Shown: positions 9,040 through 21,474, numbered from the stretch's first letter. The stretch is 60,966 bases of DNA from Coleophoma eucalyptorum (GCA_026120035.1 JALRME010000078.1:1-60966); one strand, 5' to 3'. Translations and numbers: made by a program. Notes: generated by a model from the sequence alone, not told the origin.

Positions 9040-10604
9040 ATGGCGAGCTGGGTAGTTGTTATTTGCGGCCTGATATTGAGCGCTATCGCCTACCGCCTGC
9101 TTCGCGTCCAGCAGTATAGTAGCCTTGCGCGTAAAAATGGATGCGCTTCACCAAAGCAATATCCTCACAAAGACCCGATTTTTGGCTTTGATCTTTTCCT
9201 TCAGGCAGGGAAGATGTTCTCCGAGCACACTTTCCTGCCCGTAGTCTTCCAGCGCTATAAAGAGAATGGTCGTACCTTTGAGACGAAAATACTTGGAACT
9301 CCTAGAATCTGTTCTTGCGAGCCGGATAATCTTCAAAGCGTCTTCGCCTCAAATGCACATAATTGGGGTGTATCCTACCGACTGCCGGCTCTGAATGCGT
9401 ACTGCGGTAAGGGCTTCTTGACAACGGACGGGCCAGAGTGGGAGCGCTCGAGACAGTTGTTTAGCAGCAGCTTCTCGCGGGCAAATATCAAGGACCATAC
9501 GACATATGAATACTATGTACAATTGATGTTGAAGCAGATCCCTAGGGATGGATCCACTATAGATTTGCAGCCGTTGATTTTCAGTCTCTACATGGATACT
9601 TCGACGCTCTTTTTGTTCGGCAAATCGTTCGACTCGCTCGCGCGAGGGTTGACCGGCGATGCACAAAAGTTCATAGACTCGTTTGCCTACTCTCTTGGAG
9701 GTGGGGGACTACGTATGGCATTGGGTCCCCTGAAATTCTTGCACCGCGATAAGAAATGGCATGAGTCAAACGCGCAGAATCACGACTTTATCGAGAAATA
9801 TGTGGATAGTGCTCTGGAACGCAAGGCTAGTGGGCAACTCGGAATAAGCAATACTTCGAAGCGACCAGTGCTACTCAACCTCATGGCAGAGCAGATGGAT
9901 GATCGGGTCCAGTTACGCAATGAGGCTACACAAGCCTTCGCTGCAGCCCATGAAACTACAGCATGTCTGATTAGTAATGTTGTATTTCTGTTAGCCCGGT
10001 ATCCAGGCGTCCAAGCCAGAGTACGGGACGAGGTTAGGTCAATCAGGGACACCTTGGACTTTGATGTTGCTATGAAACTAAAGTACCTGCAGAAAGTCAT
10101 CAGCGAAGGTAAGCTTGCTCGCTTCCTGGGATCTCATTACAAGCGGTGGGTCCTCCAATGCTGACCAAAACTACAGCGCTCCGCCTCTACCCAGTGTTCC
10201 CCTACCATGTCCGACAAGCCTTCTCCGACTGCATACTTCCAACCGGCGGCGGCAGCGACGGCAAATCTCCTATATATGTCCAAGCGGGAACACTCTTTGA
10301 TGCAAACTTTGCGGTATTGCATAGGAGCCCCGAGATCTGGGGTTCAGATGCCGACCAATTCAAGCCTGACCGTTGGGACACCTTCAAGCCTAAGGCATGG
10401 GAGTATGCCCCATTCGGTGGTGGTCCAAGATCCTGTGTAGGCAAGCAAAAGGCGCTCATGGAAACCTCCTACATGATAGCGAGGCTGTTGAGAGATTTCA
10501 AGAGCATAGAATCACGCGACGAGAGGGAATGGGTAGGGCAGGTGCAGATCACAGCAAAGAACCTTAATGGCTGCAAAATCGCATTAACGCCGGCAGACAG
10601 GTGA
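9040..10604 (+). CDS. Cytochrome P450 monooxygenase, 498 residues
   Basis: ER-anchored haem monooxygenase. Two exons, 9040-10108 and 10177-10604, with a 68-nt intron that splits the Glu-Ala-Leu-Arg codon block. An N-terminal membrane anchor (WVVVICGLILSAIAYRLL) is followed by the oxygen-binding I-helix AAAHETT, the ExxR motif (EALRLYP, spanning the intron), FKPDRW, and the haem loop FGGGPRSCVGKQ with the axial Cys. Length is normal. The overall style (fatty-acid/alkane hydroxylase-like CYP52/CYP63 region features such as GKGFLTTDGPEW) suggests a hydrophobic substrate, but the CYP family is not assigned. It starts shortly after a transposon relic and is intact. Confidence 0.92.
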
Positions 10605-11922
10605 GAAAGTACTCTCTATCACCGGACAGGGTCGTCGGAGTTTGTGAGCCGAAGAATTCATCTCATTAGTTGTACATAGCACGTGTAACCAATTAGTGCC
10701 TACCTACCACACGCTTAGCAGCCACACGTTTAGCATCCACAGATTTATTGCAATTTTACAGAGATTGCTATAACCACAGGAAGTAGAAGTCGACGTTGCA
10801 TGGAAAGCCTATTATGAGAAAATGATGCATCCTTCTCCGTGCATCCGTAGCCCCGGAATATCGGGGATAGCGATCATGGTTCAACAATAGCCTTATGTCC
10901 GACAAATACAGGACCAATGTGGGTATCCCTAGTGATACTGGTCCCTCTCAAGCTCTTGGAAGAGAACTAGCTGCTAGCCTTCAATAAACTCAAAAGGCAT
11001 TGGCTCCACTGCAATTAGCTTCATCTCTCTGGGGTCTGCCATTATTCTGTGTTTTGATGGATGCATGGAGTACGTTTTCCAATCTGAAGTTGTCTGCACC
11101 TCAAACCGAATAAAATCTTTGGAAAAGTGACCCCATCGCCCAAGAGATTTATAAATATTTCTTCCCCATACAAAGAATTCTCATTCACACTGTAAATGGG
11201 GGAGACCAACGTTGGGTTTTAATAAGTAAACTGTCAAAATGAATGGGATAGTTGACAGTCATAGTCATCTTTTGAAATAGTAGGACTACAACGCGCTGTG
11301 TATCTATATTCTTTATAGCTATTTGCACATAGCTTTCATAAGCGGACAGAACGCCAAGAATCAAGATGCTAGAGTCTCGCAATGTCTGAACACCGAGGTA
11401 GTGCCTCTTGCGGATTATTGACGCTAGGCTGAGCTACCCGCTTTTGTCGTAGGATTCGGCCTTGCAAGTACCTAGCTAGGCACAAAAGTTCTACGAACAA
11501 TGACGTGACAACGCCTTTGCTACATGGGGTAGTAATATAAGTGCGGAAGCCCGGCGAAGTAGCAACGCCTAAATGTATCTTTAGAGATATGGTTTTTCGG
11601 AGACATGTCTAGGTCCGATCCGAAGTTATCATTTCGCCAGCAAAAATATGGATGCACATATGAATGCTTTTACTTCGGATTTAAGGAACTCCAAATTCAT
11701 TATATCTAATCTGTTAAACTTTGTTAATTGCGTTGATCTATAGCAGGTGATAGAGTTCATACAACAAAGATACGGGTAGAGATATGCCCGATTGAGCCGG
11801 TTGAATAAGATAAAAAGACTGATAAAAGGATTGGTATTGAACCTTCAAACTCCAGAAACATCAATTCAATTGATTTTTATCACCCCTCAGCCCTCCAATT
11901 TTCTCTGATCAAGAAATCTGCC
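10605..11922. other. Intergenic, with a possible eroded gene on the minus strand (about 10985-11411)
   Basis: Minus-strand frames hold two protein-like stretches: HYLGVQTLRDSSILILG with a downstream part (about 11185-11411), and WGHFSKDFIRFEVQTTSDW ending in MADPREMKLIAVEPMPFEF and a stop (about 10973-11180). They are in different frames and a clean splice joining them was not found. No family recognised. The rest shows nothing I can support. Confidence 0.25.
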
Positions 11923-13056
11923 ATGACTCACACAATCCTGTCACTCGCCTTGGGCGCTCTCTCCTTGGCAGGTCAAAGTGCTGCCTTCTTCAGGCCAGAA
12001 ACTCAGACGAATGCCACCAACTACACAGTATGAAACCTCTTTATAAACTTGTTGTGGCTATCCTCTGGAATCAAGGCCTAATTGTTAATCCTATTATAGA
12101 CTTATGGACCTGGCCAGGATCTCAGTGATTCTCAAATCTACAATCAGGAAGGTGTCAACAGTTTCTGGATTGTATATTGGCTTTCTGCTGAGAATGGACA
12201 CGACTATTTTGCAGTTGCGAGTCAACTTAACATGGACACCCCAAATGCCAGCTCTAATACTACCACTTACCTTTCTTTGTTGGATATCTCAACTCAAAAC
12301 TTCACCGGCTTCGGCGACGTTGGGCCTGGAACATGGTCCAATAGTTCTTTTGATGTTGATGCTGCTGGCCTCCATATGTACGCTACCACTGAAGACCAGT
12401 ACTCTACCATGGTATCAACCAGCACTGTTCCGGGAGCAACTTTCAACTTGACCAGCCAGCCTACCGGTCCAGTTTTGTTTCACGCAGGATCTGGAATATT
12501 CACCTGGGGAACTGGTATTACGTACGAATGGGCTGCACCACAAATGATTACAACTGGTACAATCACTGTTAATGGGGAGGAAATCAAGATTATCCCCGAG
12601 AAGTCTTTATCTTGGCTTGATAGACAATACGGCGTCGGATTTGCTATAGGTGGATGGATATGGGGCAATATGATAATGGACAACGGTCTGGTTATGTCAT
12701 ACTGTCATACCCTCCCAGTCGAAGGCTACAATCACAACAAAACGCTCACCTTCTCGACCATCCTTTACCCTGACGGGCATCACGAGATTAATGAACTTGA
12801 GTTTGACTTGAACATTAGAGACCCGTTTGTTGCGTCTTCTGGCCTTACATACTACTCTGGTTATACAGTCAGGGTGCCCAGGAAGGGTATCAATATCGAC
12901 GTAAAGCTTCCAGTACATGCAGGCGAGATGTCTTGGGCAGCCTCAAATAGCACTTCAAGTATCTTATTTGAGGCATATACCACCTTCAATGGTACCATTG
13001 ATGGCGAATATGTCACCGGATATGGCATCTCAGAGCAGAAGTATCCAACTACATAG
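11923..13056 (+). CDS. Secreted CrtC/AttH lipocalin-like protein, kievitone hydratase-like
   Basis: Two exons, 11923-12027 and 12100-13056, give 353 residues. The N-terminus is a signal peptide (MTHTILSLALGALSLAGQSA) and the chain has many N-glycosylation sites. The body resembles the AttH/hydroxyneurosporene-synthase-like double lipocalin fold: YGPGQDLSDSQIYNQEGVNS with WIVYWLSAENGHDYF at the start, then SLSWLDRQYG and WIWGNMIMDNG in the middle. The family includes Fusarium kievitone hydratase, which detoxifies a bean phytoalexin, and fungal cyclase/Diels-Alderase enzymes. A secreted form favours a hydratase-like role on plant or self-made compounds. Active residues not identified. It follows the P450 on the same strand. 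Confidence 0.65.
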
Positions 13057-13163
13057 ATAAACCGGGGTGGTGCAAAGCTGTTTCAACCAGTAAATATCGT
13101 ACTAAGAGTAGTAAGGCATTCTCTGACGATGTAAATAACTAGCCATGCTGTCTTCACGAGTTG

Positions 13164-13455
13164 ATGTCACCTGATCTTAGGAGTCGGGGGTGTTCCGCCG
13201 AAACGCTCCAGGTTCTGTACGAGGATTCCGATCTGGATTGGGATTGTCTCTTCGGAGATTAGTTTACCAATAAGATGGCCATAAGTACTTATTAAGTGTC
13301 TTCACAATACTCTCGACAGAGAAGTTAAATCCTATGATATCGAGAGCTTGTTGTCTAGAATTACTGAGAGATGGCAAGCCATCTATGAGGAGAATGTGCT
13401 CTAGTGCTTTAATATGGAAGGTCCATGGAAGGTTTTGCGAAGCCTTACAACTCAT
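13164..13455 (-). pseudogene. Pogo-type relic, partner of the copy at 8520-8880
   Basis: The first 120 bp repeat 8758-8880 in the same orientation, starting with GTCACCTGATCTTAGGAGTC. The minus strand upstream is open to an ATG at 13453-13455 and reads LEHILLIDGLPSLSNSRQQA, of unknown identity. The shared block suggests both are pieces of one transposon family. The two copies bracket the P450 and lipocalin-like genes. Confidence 0.5.
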
Positions 13456-14203
13456 GAATTAGCGACTATAATTTTTTTGATTCGAGGTATAAATATCACT
13501 TTATCATTTTTAAGATCAAACTAAAATTACACAAACTACGGGGAATAATCTACTAATAGAATTCACTGATTTGCAACCACTCTGGGGGATACGTGGAGTT
13601 GACTGCGGTTTCCTGTGCAGGTCCACAGAAAACAAAATTATTTGTATAATATGAGCGAATTAGTAACATAGGTATATAGAGCTGCGCGGCCGATGGAGCT
13701 TCTAATTTGTCAAAAGACTACTTCTGACATTAAATGCATGTCATTTGGGCAGGGACCAAAGATATCAATCACTCCGCAGAGTAATTAAGTTCGAGCTTGT
13801 GGGCGCGTCCACCAGCTTGATTGGGAATAGCGCTACCAGCAACGACTCTGTGACGACATTCAGCTATCTTACGGACGACTACTTACGTGGTTTTACAAAC
13901 CATCCGACAATCCCCAAATCTTCCTGGCTGAGTTGTTCCAGAATAATAGGAAGTCGAGCTCTCTAGTACTCTCACGAGTGTCTAGGTACTAGTAAATAAT
14001 AATTAGACTTAGGCCTAGAGCAGTAGCAAGGGCCAGGAGTTGACTTCTAGCCGAGCTACGACGCGGCCAAACGACCAGGGTGAATTAGACTTAAAACTCG
14101 CGGTGCTGTTCATACTGTACTGTCCCACTCAGTTTCACGCCCTCCATCCATAACTACTTCTACCCATACAACCAACATCCAGACCCTCGCTCTTACACTC
14201 CTA
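13456..14203. other. Intergenic, no gene recognised
   Basis: A 73-codon open frame on the plus strand (13745-13966) has no recognisable motif and no supporting features. It ends at the start of the 2EXR pseudogene, whose upstream sequence is C-rich. Confidence 0.4.
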
Positions 14204-14914
14204 ATGGCGGCCTTCCATCCCTTCTCTCGCCTCCCTGCCGAGATGCGCAATCGGATTTGGCAACTCACAGTCCAGCCACGCGAGGTAATCATGAAAAGAA
14301 CACGCACAGCGATGCAGCGATCAAATACTACTTGAGTCGAAAGCGTATACCAAGACTCTCCCACGCCTATGCCAGGTGTGCTGCATGTATGTCAAGAATC
14401 GCGCAGCCTCCTTACCTCGGCAGATTCTCCACTATTCTACAGGAAGTCATTCGAATCCTTCTACCGGAAGCTCGGCCCCATCGCACAGCCGCGATATACC
14501 TGGGTCAATTTTAACATGGACACCATCCATACTGAATGTGAGCACGTGGAAGAGTTCGCTGCCGAGCGGAAACTCATCCGCCATCTCATCGCCGGTGGTC
14601 GCAATGTGGACAGTGTATTCTACAACTAAATGCCCAGCATCATGCGCCTGACGGCCTTAGAGATCCTGGTTATTCTCGCGGACGAGCCTTTCGCAGACGA
14701 TCTTTCTGGTTGGATTGGTATCATTGAAACATTAATTGCCGATGATTCTCGCCGGTACGCTTGGCCTGATACCATAGACGTAAAATTGATAGATACGACT
14801 GGCGATGAGATCAACTCGGCCAATTGGCGGAGGCGAGACCGTGAACGAGAAAAGCTGCTCGCCGAAGGTGGTCCGACCTACTACCTATCTGATTCTGACT
14901 CTACCTCGGAGTAA
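14204..14914 (+). pseudogene. 2EXR-domain protein with two C-to-T nonsense codons
   Basis: One plus-strand frame of 236 codons from the ATG at 14204 shows the 2EXR pattern of many fungal proteins of unknown function. It has FHPFSRLPAEMRNRIWQL near the N-terminus, GVLHVCQESRSLL around residue 60, YTWVNFNMDTI around residue 100 and an acidic C-terminus. The frame is intact except for TGA at 14333-14335 and TAA at 14627-14629, which are one C-to-T change from CGA and CAA. There is no frameshift. This suggests recent inactivation, by RIP or drift. A short alternative intron around the first stop was considered but lacks a good acceptor. Confidence 0.7.
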
Positions 14915-15254
14915 TATGGCTCCAAGAAATGTATGTTACTAATTAGAGTAATAGGGGTTCGATGATTGGGTTTCTACAAGACTATTATTATTGTTATTTT
15001 AATTGCCTCTTTCTTTGGAACAGAGCAGGATACAGGAATATTCCCATGAGACAATATACAATATCTTCACAAGTTGTTTGCAGGTTTGCTGCTTATTTTA
15101 TACGATCCGTCACACTAATCTGGTCTGAACGTGTATTCTGAGTTAGTATTGAGCTTGAGATCAATCTTATAAATAATAAAGCTTTTACTATTGATAAGAC
15201 TTATTACACTTGTCTTTTAGACATCAAGAACTTCAATGGTGTCAGTTCTACCAA
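14915..15254. other. Intergenic, convergent 3' ends
   Basis: Space between the 2EXR pseudogene and the 3' end of the sugar transporter. No gene seen. Confidence 0.4.
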
Positions 15255-17612
15255 CTAGACTGTCAATATACTCTCAGTTATCTTTAGGCCGTGATCAGTT
15301 TTGGTAGATTCGCTTGAAATATGTTCAAGGCTTTTCTTATCTTCGACTTTCTTGTCAAGAGCGGCTGAGATCATAGAGCTCTCGTTCTCCCTATCAAAAA
15401 GAGAACCAATTCTGTATACAAAGATTAGTATAATAACTATTCTATATTCAAGAAAAGTGAGCTCTTACTCTTCTAAGGTTAATCCCTTAGTCTCAACAAT
15501 CAGGAAGTACAAGGCGAAAGACGTAACGACAAGAACAGCGGTGCTAAAAAGTGGTCAGCCAAGGTATATTCTAGGGAGGGGTTTGTGAAGTTACTGACTA
15601 GAACAAAAACCACTTCCATCCTAAAGCTGCGATAGCTACAGGGTTGGTGTACTGCGAGAATATCGAAAGACATTTGTTGGTTAGCCCCCAAACCATCTAT
15701 CCTCGTTTTTAGCACCTATAAAACCAATCGGGCAACTATACTAACCATGCCCTTAGCTCTCATAGAGTAACTCAACACCTCGACTTGGTAGGTGAAGAAC
15801 AAACTTCCACAAGCCATCCAAAATGATCCATTATAGAGCCACACGAACACGACAGTGGCAATACCAGCTGCAGGGCTTTTGTGCACATTGTCTAAATAAC
15901 AAAGCGTTAGTCGCCAAAAAAACTCATCCAAGTAGGGCAGAGTATCTCACATTGCTGCGTTGAAACAACCAACCCGATGTTCGAACAGATCGTCATGCCC
16001 CATGCAATAGCCAGATGCGTACGACGAGGGATTTTCTGCGACAAATAAAGACCAAGACAAGCGCAGCCGAAGGTGAATGTGATGAGACCAGCTCCAATTC
16101 CAGTCACTGTGGGGGTGTCGCTGATGCCAACTAAGTTCAAGACTAGACGGAATAGAATACGTCAGCAATGATACTTTGTAGAAGTATGAGAGAAATGGTG
16201 ACATACTACTGTTGTAGTAGTACGCGATGATACCGGTTCCACTTAAACCTTGACAGATAGCAATTAGAACTGCGCATGCAATTCGATGACGGTTGCCTTT
16301 GCTGCCAAAGATATGTTTCCAGGAATCTTGCCCGTATTTCTGAAGAGCCAGCCAATCAGGATTACGAAATCAATGATATTTCAACGACTTTTCACTTACA
16401 ATTTCTTGCTCCAGCGCGAAACGCATTTCTTCCATCTGAAATTCAACCAGAGGATCATTTTCAGCTCCATTGGCGTGAAACCTGACCAAGAAATCTCTAG
16501 CCTCAACTTCTTTTCCATTTCGCTAAAACACGACGATAGAGTTAGGGAAGATCGACGAGACAGAGATAAGGGTTCAACTCACCATCAACCAACGAGGTGA
16601 TTCTGGGATAAAAAGAATCAAGATTGTCATCGTTGCGGCAATGGGTATATGGATCTAGACAGACGAAATGTGAGTGCAGATAATCACACGATGCACCAGC
16701 GAGGACCCACAAGATACGGAATTCTCCAACTCCAGTTGCTGGATAGATATGAAGTCCCAAAGACAATCCAGGAGGCAATAAAACCACCAATGTTGTAAAC
16801 GGTATCAAATAAGCCGGCGAGCAGAGTTCGTTGCTTTGGATGGGGACATTCTTGAAGCATGATTGGACAAACCATGATGGCGAAGGCGAATCCCGAACCC
16901 ATCTGTATAGGGAGGGACCTCAGTATTAGAACATGGCTCCAGGAATAATCAAGCTGACTTACAATGACTCTAGAAGCGAGGTACATCCCATACCCATTAG
17001 AATTGCCGGCACCAGCTGCACATCCAATAGCTGTGCCAATAAGATTAGTCCAGGCGGTGTATCTTTGAGAACAGATTTAGTAGACGCTTATATTCAATTC
17101 TTGAATTTACTAACTGCACACAGATTTTTCTTCCATATCGATCGGCAACGTAAGATGCGACGGGCATGGTGAAGAGTCCGCAAACATAGTACATGGCGTT
17201 GAGGAGACCAAGGTGACTAGCATTTGGATATCCCAAGGCTGTTAATGAGGGAGTTAGTGACATGAACTTAAAACGGGTTTCCACGGAGAAACAAACTTAC
17301 TCTTTTTCCAACTTGCTTCAGCCTGGAAGCCAGAATTCAAATTTCCTAATAGAAACACATGATTAGTGACAGCTACTCTGGTGCCCTCAAGAGCGCAACC
17401 CACCGTCAAATCCATTCAAGGCCATGCACATGAGAACAGCAGCGAGCCCAGCATTGAGTTGCCGAAGTCCTAAGATTCAAAAGAAGAGAGTCAGCGATAG
17501 TTCATAGCTGACTCTGCAAATCTGTCAGCTCACCTTTATTCTTATACCACGGTAATTCAGAGCCATTATTGGCGACAGATCGGAAATTATCTCTGTCGTA
17601 TGTGGGCGACAT
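15255..17612 (-). CDS. MFS sugar transporter, lactose-permease/hexose-porter type, about 13 exons
   Basis: Twelve-helix plasma-membrane sugar porter. Minus-strand exons include 17534-17612 (start), 17404-17470, 17301-17345, 17120-17238, 16963-17062, 16711-16902, 16583-16654, 16400-16522 and further ones to the stop at 15255-15257. Diagnostic motifs appear in order: GLLNAMYYVCGLFTMPVASY with ADRYGRK, FGTSYLSSNWSWRIPYL, IPESPRWLM, QYTNPVAIAALGWKWF and VETKGLTLEEIGSLFD. These define the fungal sugar transporter family. Introns are 46-65 nt and frame is kept wherever I checked. The high exon number is notable for this family. Substrate unknown. No stop or frameshift found. Confidence 0.88.
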
Positions 17613-18524
17613 CTTGAGGTTACTGTGACGTATAGATTATGGAAGGGTGTAGAAGTTGACGTAGACGACGATGTCTTATCGTGTACAAAGCCGGATCTCA
17701 GTCCTCTAATCACCCATTTTCATTCTGAGGTTCCGGGATCCGTTTAGGCGTACGCATAGCACGCGAGCGCCTGTATGCGGGAATCATCCCAAAACAACTA
17801 TGAATGAACATTATAAGCGGTCGGATCGCAAGCGACCGCGTAAGAGTGGCCCCTGGATAACCCCTCTGATATCCTTCCTTGAGACGATTGGTGGTGTGGA
17901 AATCCTTACCATCTCGTTCGAGGTCGGGAAGGGCGGCACGCAAGAGATGTTTTTCAATCACGTAGTGTCACATATAGGCTGCTTACTGTAGTACAGCCTA
18001 TTTGCAGATAGTACAGGCATATAATAAGGTCTCAAATCGGGCACACAGTCCAGATATAGTGAAGTGAATCTAACTTGATTTTGGATGACCAATTTACGGT
18101 CATGTGTAGCCTAGGACGGGCATGGAGATAATGTTTTATCCGCATTGAGGGTCTGGGTTATCGGATAAGGTGAGATTCAATCGATATATGATATTTTCTT
18201 GGCTCCTCTCTTGCAGGCGCCCCAGGAGAACCATAGATCCAGACAACACCTAGAGTGGGATTTTTCGTCCACTTGGCATGCATCCTTGCTGCCAGGGCTA
18301 TACTGTAGACATGCTCCATACGTATCTATGTCTACCTTATCACGCTTGTGCGCTCGCATAAGGTAGATCGAGCCGATAGACACACGGAGGAAAACACGGG
18401 AGTTGACAGCTTATCATCGGATCTCCCCTCCCAGTAATTTATTGTATATCAATCGACCCCGCGATCAGATAATCAACAGGTTGGAGTTTAAAGCAATAGT
18501 TTCAAGATCTCTTATAGTACCAAG
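17613..18524. other. Divergent intergenic region between sugar transporter and hydrolase
   Basis: This holds the promoters of two divergently transcribed genes. Open frames on both strands around 17710-17990 overlap each other and match nothing I know. A GATA-type palindrome lies at 18158-18168. Confidence 0.45.
18158..18168. promoter_or_regulatory. GATA-type palindrome TTATCGGATAA
   Basis: Perfect 5-bp arms around one central base give two head-to-head GATA cores, with another TTATC at about 18136. Paired GATA sites are bound by fungal nitrogen regulators of the AreA/Nit2 type. The site is about 360 bp upstream of the hydrolase start. Binding is inference. Confidence 0.25.
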
Positions 18525-19654
18525 ATGTCTTATAAACCATTATCCATAGTCTATTCAACTGTAGGCGATCTCGATCTCTATCTAGATATTTACATTCCAG
18601 AGGTCGCGAAAGGTCCACTTCCGGCATTCATATGGTACCACTCTGGTGGATTGGTTAATGGAAGTAGAAATGATATGCATCTACCTACTTGGTTGATTGG
18701 TAAGTAAAATATTAGCAGTCAATCCAAACTCTAATACTGGCCCGTTACTTCTACAGAGAAGGTCCTGAAGAATGGCTGGATGTGCTTCTCGGTCGACTAT
18801 CGACTATTACTTCCCGATAACGGTCACCATATTCTTGAGGACGTTCTTTCGGTTCAGGCTTTCCTTGCTTCTGGAATATCTGGTTATCTAGACCCTCTCG
18901 GCATCTCGCTGGATCTGAACAAAACCGCCACTGGCGGATCTTCTGCCGGTGGATACATGGCACGACTATATTCACTAAATGCCCCCATACAGCCGAAAGC
19001 CATATTGTCTCTATATGGTATGGGAGGAGATTTCCTAAGTGATCATTGGGTCTGTCCTCACCCTGAAGGTGTCAGATTTAATGGTGGATTCACTACTCGA
19101 GAGTTTGTAGCACATTTAGTGGATAACAAGGATATCAAACCAATTGCGGAATCCCCGATAGTTCCAATCCCAGAGCGTGGTCTTGGTTATTCAAATGATA
19201 TTGAGCTAAGAGGTCAGTAAATTCGATGGACGAGAAACAGTTTCAGAATTAATGTATCACAAATTTAGGCGCTTTATACAACTACTGGCAATGCTTTGGT
19301 ACTTATCTTGACAACTTTACCGGTATAGAAGGCCTCAACGCAAAGATGCAAGCATTACCACATGAAAAACGAGAAGCAGCTGTTCCAGAATCGGAGAAAC
19401 CTCTCTTTGTTCAGCTTAGGGTTACAGAACTGCCTCCTACAGTCTTGGTTCATGGTACGGAAGACACGTCGGTAGATGTGTGGGAGAGCCGGAAAACTTA
19501 TGCACAGCTTAAAGAAGCTGGTATCGATACAGAGCTCTTGGAAGTGGAAGGGGCAGAACATGGCTGTGTGACTTTTCCGGAGATGACGAAAGGTCCAGAA
19601 GCTTGGGCAGCGGTGGATAAAGCGTTCAAGTTTATCGAAAAGTATATCAAATGA
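18525..19654 (+). CDS. Alpha/beta hydrolase, HSL/carboxylesterase-like, 338 residues
   Basis: Three exons: 18525-18699, 18757-19212 and 19269-19654, with introns of 57 and 56 nt and frame maintained. The oxyanion-hole strand reads IWYHSGGLV (an HGGG variant with Ser), the nucleophile elbow is GGSSAGG, the acid is probably in VHGTEDTSV, and the His is in GAEHGC near the C-terminus. No signal peptide, so probably cytosolic. Such enzymes hydrolyse small esters, lactones or peptides; the substrate is unknown. The Ser-for-Gly substitution in the HGGG loop also occurs in related fungal enzymes. Gene looks intact. Confidence 0.85.
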
Positions 19655-20499
19655 TGATATCTGGAAGCTATCATATTGTACATGAGCTTAGTTTCCTGGA
19701 TTTAGTGGACAATTAGGATCATCTAAAACTAGCCGAATATTTTAAACCCTCAACTTAGCTCTAAAAGCCCTGTAACTTGAAAATGTTAAAGTCATAGCCC
19801 AATTTCAGTCGCTTATATTCTGCAGCGCTTCTATAACAAATATCCTACAAGTAGTTTCTATTTTATCATAATACGCCAAGGTCCTAGAATTTATTTTGGT
19901 CATATTTATAGCTGGCATAGCAGGGCAAAAACTATCAACGTCTAGAATAGCTTAAGCCAGCATAATAGAGTGACTGTTACACCTCGAGTTGACTAGTAGC
20001 ATGGAGGAATGTAAAAAACCAATTAAGTATCATTATATTGCAAGATGGAGATGGAGTGCAGGGTGTAAGCGTCTCGGATTTCGATGATATTATCAATCAC
20101 GAAGGAAAAATAGCTAAAATAGACTGTCTTACTATATTGTTCGCTATGGAGAACATGACCAAAACTACTATCTGCGGTATTTAGACGATATCTTTAAAAC
20201 TAAAGATCTATCAGATTTTAGGTACAGATCAAGAGAGAAGATGGGGCTCGATGTAAGGTACCTGGTTAGGGAAACTATATGATCAGTTTCCCGTTTATTT
20301 ACCACCCTGGCTTGTCATTAATTTCATCTACATGCTGCCTAGTAAGTGGAAGATACTGCCGTACTCTGTGCATACCTTAAACTTTAATCATAATCTAACC
20401 TATTAAGGAGGATCTTGTCACATCTGCTTACATGGTCTATATCCCAAGTACTTAGTCTATAACTGCCTCTCGCCTACTTCTGCATCAGTACGAGTAACA
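19655..20499. other. Intergenic, no gene recognised
   Basis: AT-rich, many stops in all frames; no motif, RNA gene or repeat that I can support. Confidence 0.4.
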
Positions 20500-21474
20500 C
20501 TATCTTCTTATTGAATGAGAATCTAATTCTAATGGCCGTTCTAACGGGGCCAGAGCCTCGTATAGGGGCTCGGGCGCCGGAGTCTCTTCCTTGCCCGGCC
20601 ACAGGGCTTTAAAATAGTCCTTTCTTGTCATATCTGTTATCGCCACTGTGCCGGGCTCTGCAGTATATAAATTACGTTTTCTCCGACGAACTGCCAAATA
20701 GGCTAATATAATGCCACCGATCGCACAGAACGCAATGACACCCAAAGAGACGCCAATCCCGATACCTATCTTAGTATTTGTACTGAGCCCAGGACTGGTT
20801 GTGCTATCTGAGGAGCCTGCCGTCTGTGATTGTGTAGAGGAAGATGCGGTGACAGATCCTACAGTGGTGCTACTTGATGAGGCCATGCTAGGCCCACGAT
20901 CTGCGATAATATAACCATTTATCTGTACGCCCACGACGTAACTAGAAGTGGCAACTGCCTTGCTAGTAGTCATCCAGTTGTTGCCAGCAGAGTTGGTTTG
21001 GATGTAGGTTATGGTTTGTGGGGAGAGGAATGATATGCACTGTCTTGGAGTTCCTGCAGAAAAGAACCCTCGGAAATCATAGGATCTTGTATGCCAATTT
21101 CAGCATTGAGTTCAGTAGCTGCAGGATTTGGAGGCCAAAGCTTACGAAGTGCAACACCCGACCAAGGTCGTCAACGATCCCAGAATACTTGTCTGCGCGG
21201 TCGTGTAGTCTTCGGGGCACTTCATGTCATATCCACCTAATAACGTTGTAGTGCTCTCTCCCGAGCCGTACCACCATTTGATTCCCTCCGTAGGAAAACA
21301 TTTCACATCGGAGTGTACCTTGGCCGAATAGTTAGGGTCAAACAAGAAAAGATCTGTCACGATAGTCGCGGTGAGAGACGAACATGATGCTGGAGCGGAG
21401 AAAGGAGTGCTCAACGGAAGGAAAGACGTCACGCTGCCCTCCAAATTCGTTATTGGAGGATATGTCGAAGTCAT
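20500..21474 (-). CDS. Single-pass membrane protein with Ser/Thr-rich ectodomain
   Basis: Minus-strand gene. The extracellular part begins MTSTYPPITNLEGSVTSF and contains spaced Cys (PASCSSL, KCFPTEGIKWWYG, MKCPEDYT, VGCC). After an intron or disruption at about 21060-21147 the frame resumes with TPRQCISFLSPQTITY. A Ser/Thr-rich stalk (about 20800-20890) then leads to one membrane helix (IGIGIGVSLGVIAFCAIGGI), a basic stop-transfer RRRKR and a cytoplasmic tail of about 60 residues. This layout is common in fungal surface sensors and cell-wall proteins of unknown role. There is no classical signal peptide. The tested donor (GTAAGC) and acceptors do not give matching phases, so the exon boundary is unresolved. 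Confidence 0.65.

Noticed and set aside
13745..13966. 73-codon plus-strand frame as a gene
   Set aside because: No domain, no signal peptide, no supporting splice signals.
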